NCBI GenBank assembly: GCA_002387605.1
Contig: DGJU01000085.1
Location: forward strand, 11,783-53,172
Length of the DNA stretch: 41,390 bases
DNA from: Alphaproteobacteria bacterium UBA4588
Lineage (GTDB): Bacteria > Pseudomonadota > Alphaproteobacteria > Puniceispirillales > Puniceispirillaceae
Reading direction: 5' to 3'
The notes beneath the pieces were generated by a model. The model ran no database searches and had not been told where the DNA came from. It was given only the letters and a program-made list of their open reading frames with translations. The position numbers were made by a program, and so were the translations under genes. Positions 1 to 6,368 of the stretch are shown here, piece after piece (position 1 is the stretch's first letter; each line of letters starts with the position of its first letter).

Positions 1-500
1 GAGAACTGGAAGCTCTTACGCGCTTTTGCTTTACCGTATTTTTTCCGTTCAACAACACGTGGGTCACGTGTCATGAAGCCACCAGCTTTCAGCACAGGAC
101 GAAGACCTGGCTCAAAATATGTAAGCGCACGGCTGATACCATGACGGATAGCACCCGCCTGACCAGACAGACCGCCGCCAACAACTGTTGCCATCACATC
201 AAACTCGCCAACACGCTCAGTTGTCTCAAATGGCTGCTGTAGCAGCATCTGGAGAACAGGACGCGCAAAGTAACGCGTTACATCACGACCATTGATAACA
301 ATCAGACCGGACCCACGCTTCAACCACACACGGGCTGTTGCATTTTTCCGCCGGCCCGTTGCGTATGAACGGCCCTGTGCATCAATCTTTGGTTCAACCG
401 GCGCAGCAACAGCTTGTTCTGCAGGTGTGTCTGTCAACACACCAAGGGCTGCCATACCTTCGGCTTCTGGAGCTACTTCAACTTGTGTTTCTTCAGCCAT
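1..500 (-). CDS. rpsI: 30S ribosomal protein S9, 3' end cut by window edge
   Basis: Small-subunit ribosomal protein whose C-terminal tail reaches toward the P-site tRNA. The reading frame starts at the ATG at 500-498 and reads without a stop to the left edge. It gives 166 residues and should need only about three more codons (the usual S-K-R ending). The family core is clear: the YATGRRKNATARVW segment after about residue 47, then GGGLSGQAGAIRHGISRAL, and the basic ending KKYGKAKARKSFQF. The first ~40 residues form an Ala/Glu/Val/Pro-rich extension, as is common in alphaproteobacterial S9. It lies two bases after the rplM stop and is almost certainly co-transcribed with it. Family assignment is certain; only the stop lies outside the window. 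Confidence 0.97.
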   Translation of the reverse strand, partial: MAEETQVEVAPEAEGMAALGVLTDTPAEQAVAAPVEPKIDAQGRSYATGRRKNATARVWLKRGSGLIVINGRDVTRYFARPVLQMLLQQPFETTERVGEFDVMATVVGGGLSGQAGAIRHGISRALTYFEPGLRPVLKAGGFMTRDPRVVERKKYGKAKARKSFQF

Positions 501-502
501 GA

Positions 503-970
503 TTACCTCTTATTCTTTGGGTTCATGCTGGCAACATCCAGCGTTTCTGGTTGCTGGGCAACATGCGGATGTTCAGCACCAGCATATACATGCAAATGTG
601 TCATCGCCTTGCGGCCAAGGGGACCGCGCGGAATCATGCGTTCAACAGCTTTTTGAATCACACGCTCAGGAAACCGGCCGTCCAACAATTTATCAGCTGT
701 ACGCGACTTGATACCGCCCGGGTATCCGGTGTGCCAGTAATATGTTTTCTGGTCACGCTTTTTGCCTGTCAGCTTAACTTTTTCAGCATTGATGACGATA
801 ACATGGTCACCGCAATCCATATTAGGTGTGTAAGTCGGCTTATGTTTGCCGCGCAAGCGCATAGCAAGCAGTGACGCGAGCCGACCTAGAACAACATCCT
901 CAGCATCGACAAGAATCCAGTTCTTTACGATGTCTTTTGGTGTTGCCACATAGGTACGTGGTAATGGCAT
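503..970 (-). CDS. rplM: 50S ribosomal protein L13
   Basis: Early-assembling large-subunit ribosomal protein, 155 residues, slightly longer than the ~142 of E. coli. The N-terminal WILVDAEDVVLGRLAS, the GKHKPTYTPNMDCGDHV block and the VERMIPRGPLGRKAM segment are all diagnostic of L13. The ATG at 970-968 has a GGAGAGA-type ribosome binding site just upstream. First gene of an rplM-rpsI pair, with a good sigma-70 promoter and a hairpin-rich leader upstream. In E. coli L13 represses its own operon through the mRNA leader; whether that applies here is inference. Confidence 0.98.
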   Translation of the reverse strand: MPLPRTYVATPKDIVKNWILVDAEDVVLGRLASLLAMRLRGKHKPTYTPNMDCGDHVIVINAEKVKLTGKKRDQKTYYWHTGYPGGIKSRTADKLLDGRFPERVIQKAVERMIPRGPLGRKAMTHLHVYAGAEHPHVAQQPETLDVASMNPKNKR

Positions 971-1050
971 CTTTTTCTCTCCAAACCGTCTAGCCTAGTG
1001 CAATTTATCATGGGTGGATATCCACCATTTTTAACAGCACTAAACAAAGG
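971..1050 (-). promoter_or_regulatory. Structured 5' leader of rplM (possible L13 feedback site)
   Basis: In the rplM mRNA leader, TAGTGC (1042-1037) can pair with GCACTA (1001-996). Between them lies a perfect 14-base palindrome, GGTGGATATCCACC (1026-1013). Together they form a two-tier stem just upstream of the ribosome binding site. E. coli rplM is autoregulated through its leader, so a similar role is plausible, but no known L13 consensus was compared here. Confidence 0.45.
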
Positions 1051-1056
1051 AAGCTT

Positions 1057-1085
1057 GATATAACGGGGCAACGATAAGAGGTCAA
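1057..1085 (-). promoter_or_regulatory. Candidate sigma-70 promoter of rplM-rpsI
   Basis: Read on the minus strand, TTGACC (1085-1080) is followed after exactly 17 bases by TATATC (1062-1057). This is a near-consensus housekeeping promoter. Transcription would begin near 1050 and give a leader of about 80 bases before the rplM ATG. It is the best promoter match I found in the window. The start point is inferred, not seen. Confidence 0.7.
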
Positions 1086-1138
1086 GCAGTTAATTTTGGC
1101 AAAATACTAAATTTATCAATAAATTCAATGAATTAAAT

Positions 1139-1160
1139 ATACGGTATTATTATACCGTAT
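1139..1160. repeat. Perfect 9-bp inverted repeat, possible operator or hairpin
   Basis: Arms ATACGGTAT and ATACCGTAT flank a four-base TATT loop in an AT-rich gap. No T-run follows directly on either strand, so it is a poor Rho-independent terminator. The symmetry fits a dimeric regulator site for trpG or rplM, but no regulator is identified. Confidence 0.45.
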
Positions 1161-1309
1161 TAAAAACAGCCTTTTTAAAGATGATTGCCTTTGCAACAAG
1201 CGCTATCAGCCCACCTACCTCTCATCGCATATTGCTATCAAATGCATTTGACCCACAAGACACCCATTTCGTATAAGGAATGAGGGTGCGCTCTTTTCGA
1301 GGGCCGCTT

Positions 1310-1346
1310 GCCTTAACTCCGATTGCCTTAACGCTGCCGCCTTAAC
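1310..1346 (+). repeat. Three GCCTTAAC direct repeats before trpG
   Basis: GCCTTAAC occurs at 1310-1317, 1325-1332 and 1339-1346, spaced 15 and 14 bases. CCGATTG occurs at 1319-1325 and again at 1351-1357. The last copy lies about 20 bases before the trpG start, so the repeats would sit in the trp leader RNA. Meaning unknown; may be simple slippage. Confidence 0.4.
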
Positions 1347-1365
1347 GACGCCGATTGAGAGACTT

Positions 1366-2025
1366 ATGATAGTTCTGATTGATAATTACGACAGCTTTAC
1401 CTGGAATCTGTGGCATTTCCTGTCAGATTTAGGCGCTGAGGTGAAAACCATCCGCAATGATGCTGCCAGTTGCGCAGAAATTCTGGCAATGAAACCGCAC
1501 GGCATCGTTATTTCACCCGGTCCGGGCGTACCAAAGAATGCCGGCATGATTGAAGACCTTATTCGGGCTGCTGCGGGGACAATCCCTGTTCTGGGCGTCT
1601 GCCTTGGTCATCAGGCTATCTGTACAGCCTTTGGCGGAAAATTAACCCATTTTGCCCCGCCTATGCATGGCAAGCTATCGCGTATCCAGCATGATAATAC
1701 AGGTGTTTTTGAAGGGGTAGCGGATAACTTCATTGTTACGCGCTATCATTCTTTGATTGCCGATGAGGAGCATATTCCAGATGTTCTAAGCATAAATGCC
1801 CGTACCGAAGATGGTAAAATCATGGGTCTCCAGCATAAGGAATTTCCGATTTTTGGTGTGCAATTCCACCCAGAATCAATCGCATCATCTGGCGGCTACC
1901 GTATTTTACGCCGGTTCCTTGAACATACAGGCAGCAATAATTTAGTGGATGATACGACATTAGAGGCCCTAGAGGCGCAGCTTCTCAAACTTGATGAAAA
2001 ATTTCCGGAGCAGGTTCATGTCTGA
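1366..2025 (+). CDS. trpG: Anthranilate synthase component II (glutamine amidotransferase)
   Basis: Releases ammonia from glutamine for TrpE, which makes anthranilate from chorismate in the first step of tryptophan synthesis. The 219 residues show a class I glutamine amidotransferase: start MIVLIDNYDSFTWNL, oxyanion region SPGPGVPKNAG (50-60), nucleophile Cys79 in GVCLGHQA, and the His168/Glu170 pair in QFHPES. An ATG preceded by GAGAG sets the start. It overlaps trpD by 8 bases. Such proteins often also serve as PabA for folate; gene position next to trpD-trpC favours TrpG, although both roles are possible. The usual partner gene trpE is not in this window. Confidence 0.95.
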   Translation: MIVLIDNYDSFTWNLWHFLSDLGAEVKTIRNDAASCAEILAMKPHGIVISPGPGVPKNAGMIEDLIRAAAGTIPVLGVCLGHQAICTAFGGKLTHFAPPMHGKLSRIQHDNTGVFEGVADNFIVTRYHSLIADEEHIPDVLSINARTEDGKIMGLQHKEFPIFGVQFHPESIASSGGYRILRRFLEHTGSNNLVDDTTLEALEAQLLKLDEKFPEQVHV

Positions 2026-3040
2026 GCGTCTCACCGCCATTACCCAGCAGATAATCGAAGGCACAGCTCTGTCCTTTGATGAGATGAGTATCGCCTTTGG
2101 TGAAATTATGGATGGCAATGCTAGCCCTGCCCAGATGGCAGCGTTTAGCGTTGGGCTGAAAATGCGCGGCGAGACACCTGATGATATTGCCGCAGGGGCC
2201 GCTGTTTTAAGACAGCGCGCGCTTACCATCACGCCGCCACAAGATGCTGTTGATATCGTCGGGACAGGCGGTGATGGTATCGGCACCTTTAATATTTCTA
2301 CCGCAACTGCCTTTGTTATCGCAGGCGCCGGTATTCCCGTAGCAAAACATGGCAATAAGGCTGTTTCATCGAAAAGTGGGGCAGCTGATGTGCTATCCGC
2401 TCTGGGCATAACAATAGACTGCCCGTTTGAACAGCTAGAAACAGCCTTAAAAGACGCTCATATCTGTTTCCTTATGGCGCCGCGCCACCATGCAGCCATG
2501 CGTCATGTCGGACCTGTTCGCGCGGAACTCAAAATCAGAACGATTTTTAATTTACTTGGGCCATTATCAAATCCGGCTCTGGTCAATCGTATCATGGTTG
2601 GCGTTTATGATGCTCACTGGCTGCGCCCATTTGCAGAGGCCCTTAAACAGCTTGGGACAAGCCATGCATGGATTGTGCATGGCGCAAATGGCCTTGATGA
2701 GATGAGCACAACAGGCGAAAATCAGATATGTGCTCTGGCAGACGGCGTTATCTCTGATTTTACCCTTCATCCCGAAGAGTTAGGCATAGCCGTGACCAGC
2801 ATTGATGCCCTCAAAGGCGGCGATGCAGATGTTAACGCTGCAGCGCTTCGCAAAGTGCTGGACGGAGAGACAGGCCCTTACCGCGATATTGTTCTCTTGA
2901 ATGCAACAGCTGGGCTCGTTGCAACCGGACATGAAAGCGATATGAAGATAGCCCTTGGGCGCGCGCAGGACTCGCTTGATTCAGGCGCGGCACGTACCGC
3001 CCTTACAAAGTTGATAGAGATTACAGGAACAGGCAGTTAA
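2018..3040 (+). CDS. trpD: Anthranilate phosphoribosyltransferase
   Basis: Joins anthranilate to PRPP, giving phosphoribosyl-anthranilate. With the start placed at 2018 the protein has 340 residues. It carries the glycine-rich GTGGDG loop (82-87), followed by GTFNISTATAFV, and KHGN (110-113) in the PRPP/anthranilate site. I chose ATG 2018 because GGAG lies seven bases upstream and the protein then begins MSERL; a TTG start at 1991 would overlap trpG by 35 bases without a clear binding site. The 8-base overlap with trpG suggests translational coupling. trpC follows with no gap. Confidence 0.96.
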   Translation: MSERLTAITQQIIEGTALSFDEMSIAFGEIMDGNASPAQMAAFSVGLKMRGETPDDIAAGAAVLRQRALTITPPQDAVDIVGTGGDGIGTFNISTATAFVIAGAGIPVAKHGNKAVSSKSGAADVLSALGITIDCPFEQLETALKDAHICFLMAPRHHAAMRHVGPVRAELKIRTIFNLLGPLSNPALVNRIMVGVYDAHWLRPFAEALKQLGTSHAWIVHGANGLDEMSTTGENQICALADGVISDFTLHPEELGIAVTSIDALKGGDADVNAAALRKVLDGETGPYRDIVLLNATAGLVATGHESDMKIALGRAQDSLDSGAARTALTKLIEITGTGS

Positions 3041-3853
3041 ATGGCAGATATCCTCGCCACAATTATGGCAGCAAAGCGCGATGAAGTTACGGCGCTCAAA
3101 AGCCGGTATAGCCCGTCTGATCTTGATGCTATGGCAACAGCGGCATCTGCGCCGCGCGGCTTTACTGACGCCCTTATTGCGGCATCACACAAAGGTTACG
3201 GGCTGATTGCCGAGCTAAAGAAGGCCTCTCCGTCCAAAGGTCTTATCCGGGCTGATTTCTCTCCTGCCCCATTAGCCAAGGCCTATGAAGAGGGCGGTGC
3301 GACATGCTTGTCCGTGCTAACAGATGAGCGCTGGTTTCAGGGCTCGGATGATTATCTTGTGGCCGCACGCTCTGCTGTATCCCTGCCATGCTTACGTAAA
3401 GATTTCATGGTAGATCCGGCGCAGATAATCCATTCACGCGGCCTTGGGGCAGACTGTATTTTGCTTATCATGGCAGGGCTAGATGATGGACAAGCAGCCG
3501 AGCTAGAAGCAACGGCGCTCAGTCTTGGGATGGATGTGCTAATCGAAACCCATAATGCCGCAGAAATCGAAAGAGCCGCTCGGCTCAGATCACCTCTTAT
3601 CGGGGTAAATAATCGTAATTTGAAGACTATGGATATCTCATTGGATGTTGGCAAGGCGATGCTACCTCTGCTACCGCAGGGGCGCATTGCTGTTGCAGAA
3701 AGCGGCCTGTTTTCTGCAGACGATCTTGCTGATATGGCATCAGCCGGTGCACGCTGTTTCCTGATCGGCGAAAGCTTGATGCGCCAGCAAGATGTTGCTA
3801 CTGCAACAGCTCATATTCTGGCAAACCCTGTGCAGAAAGCCGCCTCATCATGA
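3041..3853 (+). CDS. trpC: Indole-3-glycerol phosphate synthase
   Basis: Ring closure step of tryptophan synthesis, from CdRP to indole-3-glycerol phosphate. A single-domain 270-residue TIM barrel, not fused to TrpF. Diagnostic strands are ELKKASPSKGLIR, CLRKDFMVDPAQI, LIGVNNRNLKT and AVAESGL; the lysines in the first two correspond to the active-site lysines of the family. The ATG directly follows the trpD stop, and the stop overlaps the moaC ATG in an ATGA junction. trpB, trpA and trpF lie elsewhere. Confidence 0.96.
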   Translation: MADILATIMAAKRDEVTALKSRYSPSDLDAMATAASAPRGFTDALIAASHKGYGLIAELKKASPSKGLIRADFSPAPLAKAYEEGGATCLSVLTDERWFQGSDDYLVAARSAVSLPCLRKDFMVDPAQIIHSRGLGADCILLIMAGLDDGQAAELEATALSLGMDVLIETHNAAEIERAARLRSPLIGVNNRNLKTMDISLDVGKAMLPLLPQGRIAVAESGLFSADDLADMASAGARCFLIGESLMRQQDVATATAHILANPVQKAASS

Positions 3854-4329
3854 GCAACAAATTGTCCCATTTTACACAAGAGGGTCGCCCGCAAATGGTT
3901 GATGTTGGCCGTAAAGATGAGACTGAACGGGTAGCGATTGCCAAAGGCTCGGTCAAAATGGCCCCTGAAACACTTGCTCATATTACTGATAAAAATATGA
4001 AAAAAGGTGATGTGCTTTCTGTTGCTCAGCTTGCCGGCATTATGGGTGCAAAACATACAGCCACCCTTATCCCCTTGTGCCACCCCCTTGCTCTTAGTCA
4101 TGTTAATGTAATAATTCACGTTAACAATGATAGTTATGCAATTGATATTACTGCAGAATGTAAAATAACAGGCAAGACTGGTGTAGAGATGGAAGCGCTA
4201 ACAGCTGTCTCAGTTGCCGCCCTTACAATTTATGATATGTGTAAAGCGATAGACAAGAATATGGTCATATCTGACATTCGCCTCACCCATAAATCAGGCG
4301 GCAAATCTGGTCGATTTGATGCTGAATAA
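3850..4329 (+). CDS. moaC: Cyclic pyranopterin monophosphate synthase
   Basis: Second enzyme of molybdenum cofactor synthesis, acting after MoaA to make cyclic pyranopterin monophosphate from the cyclohydro-GTP intermediate. 159 residues, the family's normal length. Active-site landmarks are all present: LCHPL with His78, GVEMEAL with Glu113 and Glu115, and IYDMCKA with Asp129 and Lys132. The end LTHKSGGKSG is also typical. It overlaps trpC by four bases (ATGA) and moeA by about 11 bases, so it sits inside one compact operon. trp-moaC-moeA linkage is common in alphaproteobacteria. Confidence 0.97.
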   Translation: MSNKLSHFTQEGRPQMVDVGRKDETERVAIAKGSVKMAPETLAHITDKNMKKGDVLSVAQLAGIMGAKHTATLIPLCHPLALSHVNVIIHVNNDSYAIDITAECKITGKTGVEMEALTAVSVAALTIYDMCKAIDKNMVISDIRLTHKSGGKSGRFDAE

Positions 4330-5542
4330 TCCTCTTATGCCGGTTGCAGAAGCGCTCGCGCAAATTTGTGAAAACCTGCCCCCGCTGCCATCTGAGCCTT
4401 GCAATGTAACAGAAGCCCGTGGGCGTTATCTGGCAGAGGATGTTGTTGCTGGGCTTTCCCATCCTGCAGCTCACATATCAGCAATGGATGGCTATGCTAT
4501 TGCCGCAAGCTCAGGCCTTGATGCTGGGACAGTTTATAGCGTTATTGGAGAGGCTGCTGCAGGCGCTCCTTTTGCGGGTGATTTAGGACCTGCAGAGGCT
4601 ATCCGCATTTTTACCGGCGCTTATCTTTGCACAGGCGCTGATACTATTCTCATTCAAGAAGAGATAGAGACACGTCCTGATGGGCAGATCAGCATCACAC
4701 AAACAGCGCGCGCTGAACAATTTGTTCGCCCGCAGGGCCTTGATTTCTCCACAGGAAACCGTCTTCTGCCAGCAGGAAAATGCCTAACGGCACGCGATAT
4801 TGCGCTTGCTGCACTTGCTGGTTGCAGTACGCTTATGGTGCGCAAACGCCCTCATATTGGGATTCTGTCGAGCGGTGATGAGCTTGTCTCGCCAGGAGAG
4901 CGCCCTCAGACTGGCCAGCTTATCAACTCAAATAGCCTGTTTTTACATCAGCTGGTAACGCTTAGCGGCGGCATAGCTATCGATCTCGGTATTATTCGTG
5001 ACACGCCCGGCGCCCTGATAACGGCCGTTAAGGCAGCCGGCCCGCTTGATTTACTGGTGACAACTGGCGGTGCATCGGTTGGGGATCATGACCATATCGT
5101 TTCTGATATCATGGCTGCAGATGGGGGGCAGATTGATTTCTGGAAAATTGCAATGCGCCCCGGAAAACCCCTGATTTTTGGTAAAATCGGAAACACGCCT
5201 CTCCTTGGCCTGCCAGGAAATCCGGTATCAGCTGGTGTCTGCGGTCTTGTCTTCTTACAACCAGCCCTTCGCTCGATGCTCAGTGCCAGCTTAACTCTGG
5301 CACAACCAAGCGCAACGCTTGCCACGCCCCTGCCAGAAAATGACCGGAGGCAGGATTACTTGCGGGCCTGTTTCATCACACAAGATGATGGAAGTCTGGC
5401 TGTAACCCCTGCCTCACAGCAGGATTCATCAATGCTTCAGACATTCACACATGCTGACTGTCTTATTATCCGCCCGCCCCATGCTCCTGCCGCTCCTGAC
5501 GGCACTATTGTGCCAATATTGCCCTTCCCAGCTGGCATTTAA
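4319..5542 (+). CDS. moeA: Molybdopterin molybdenumtransferase
   Basis: Inserts molybdenum into adenylated molybdopterin, completing the cofactor. 407 residues, close to the family norm. The N-terminal half has the SAMDGYAI segment of the MoeA family. The molybdopterin-binding domain has TTGGASVGDHD (from about residue 248), and GLPGNPVSA follows. The start is uncertain: ATG 4319 is directly preceded by an in-frame TTG at 4316, and another ATG lies at 4337; none has a strong binding site, as expected when translation is coupled to the overlapping moaC. Last gene before the lexA control region. Confidence 0.95.
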   Translation: MLNNPLMPVAEALAQICENLPPLPSEPCNVTEARGRYLAEDVVAGLSHPAAHISAMDGYAIAASSGLDAGTVYSVIGEAAAGAPFAGDLGPAEAIRIFTGAYLCTGADTILIQEEIETRPDGQISITQTARAEQFVRPQGLDFSTGNRLLPAGKCLTARDIALAALAGCSTLMVRKRPHIGILSSGDELVSPGERPQTGQLINSNSLFLHQLVTLSGGIAIDLGIIRDTPGALITAVKAAGPLDLLVTTGGASVGDHDHIVSDIMAADGGQIDFWKIAMRPGKPLIFGKIGNTPLLGLPGNPVSAGVCGLVFLQPALRSMLSASLTLAQPSATLATPLPENDRRQDYLRACFITQDDGSLAVTPASQQDSSMLQTFTHADCLIIRPPHAPAAPDGTIVPILPFPAGI

Positions 5543-5561
5543 GAAATAGCCACATCCAAAT

Positions 5562-5605
5562 ATTCTTGCTTTGTTCTTTTTTATGAGATAGAACAAAGTA
5601 AGAAC
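5562..5605 (+). promoter_or_regulatory. lexA control region: two LexA (SOS) boxes in opposite orientation
   Basis: A perfect alphaproteobacterial SOS box, GAAC-N7-GAAC, lies at 5591-5605. A second, one-mismatch box in the reverse orientation, ATTC-N7-GTTC, lies at 5562-5576. The two 15-mers are inverted copies of each other apart from two bases. A possible promoter, TTGCTT (5566-5571), 17 bases, TAGAAC (5589-5594), would have one box over the -35 and the other over the -10. This fits LexA repressing its own gene. Confidence 0.8.
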
Positions 5606-5660
5606 ATCTTTTGCTCACTGATATAAGAGCATGATTTTGACCCTTTTGGTGGAGGCTTAT

Positions 5661-6368
5661 ATGCTGACCCGCAAACAACATGAGTTACTGGCATTCCTTG
5701 TGGCATCTTCTCAGAAGAGCGATGTAACGCCCTCCTTTGATGAAATGAAAGAGGCAGTGGGCCTGGCAAGCAAATCAGGCATTCACCGGCTGGTTACAGC
5801 CCTTGAGGAGCGCGGCTATATTCGCAGGCTTGCTAATAAGGCACGCGCCATTGAAATTCTGCGCACGCCCTCAGATATTCAGATAGATAATACTGTTTCT
5901 GCTGAAGCAGATAATATTATTCGTCCTGCCTTTGGCTCTCCTACATCACTCAAAAGCACCGAACGCGCTGATACCAGCCTTGGCAAAGCGATTGATTTAC
6001 CGCTTCTTGGCCGGATTGCAGCAGGTACGCCCATTGAGGCTCTGTCAGACCCCTCTGCTACATTTTCTGTTCCAGAGGCGATGATTTCAAGCGGGGAGCA
6101 TTTCGCGCTTGAAATTGTCGGTGATTCAATGGTTGAAGCGGGCATTCATGATGGCGATACGGTGATTATCAAACGCACCGAAATTGCGGATAGTGGTGAT
6201 ATTGTTGTGGCTCTTATCGAAGAGCATGAAGCAACGTTAAAGACGTTACGCAAAGAGCCGGGTCGTATTGGCCTTGAGCCAGCTAACCCGAATTACCAGA
6301 CCCGTTATTTTGAAACAGGGGCTGTGCGTATTCAAGGCCGCCTGACAGGGCTTATTCGTCGTTATTGA
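5661..6368 (+). CDS. lexA: SOS-response repressor LexA
   Basis: Represses DNA-damage genes and self-cleaves when activated by RecA filaments. 235 residues from ATG 5661, chosen because GGAGG lies five bases upstream; a longer frame from 5631 has no such site. The N-terminal winged helix covers roughly residues 1-65, with TPSFDEMKEAVGLASKSGIH as recognition region. The cleavage site Ala121-Gly122 in RIAAGTPIEA, the nucleophile Ser156 in GDSMVEAG and the general base Lys194 are intact, so autolysis should work. The two SOS boxes upstream support autoregulation. Its stop overlaps the convergent comEC stop by seven bases, leaving no room for a terminator. Confidence 0.97.
   Translation: MLTRKQHELLAFLVASSQKSDVTPSFDEMKEAVGLASKSGIHRLVTALEERGYIRRLANKARAIEILRTPSDIQIDNTVSAEADNIIRPAFGSPTSLKSTERADTSLGKAIDLPLLGRIAAGTPIEALSDPSATFSVPEAMISSGEHFALEIVGDSMVEAGIHDGDTVIIKRTEIADSGDIVVALIEEHEATLKTLRKEPGRIGLEPANPNYQTRYFETGAVRIQGRLTGLIRRY

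Larger units (their letters stand above)
1086..1365. other. Intergenic region between rplM promoter and trpG
   Basis: No convincing gene. The first ~95 bases are very AT-rich and hold the inverted repeat at 1139-1160. The rest is mixed-composition DNA with two unconvincing short ORFs (31 and 21 codons, neither with tryptophan) and three copies of GCCTTAAC just before trpG. Some promoter for the trp genes should lie here, but I could not fix its -35 and -10 with confidence. trpE, which precedes trpG in many related genomes, is absent. Confidence 0.6.

Noticed and set aside
503..970. Overlapping plus-strand frames opposite rplM
   Set aside because: They are antisense to a certain ribosomal protein gene, cysteine/histidine-rich and unlike any family I recognise.
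1181..1276. 31-codon ORF upstream of trpG as a trp leader peptide
   Set aside because: It contains no tryptophan codon and no attenuator-like alternative stems with a T-run follow it.
1280..1345. 21-codon ORF directly before trpG
   Set aside because: The purine run touches the ATG, spacing is wrong for a ribosome binding site, and its sequence is dominated by the GCCTTAAC repeat.
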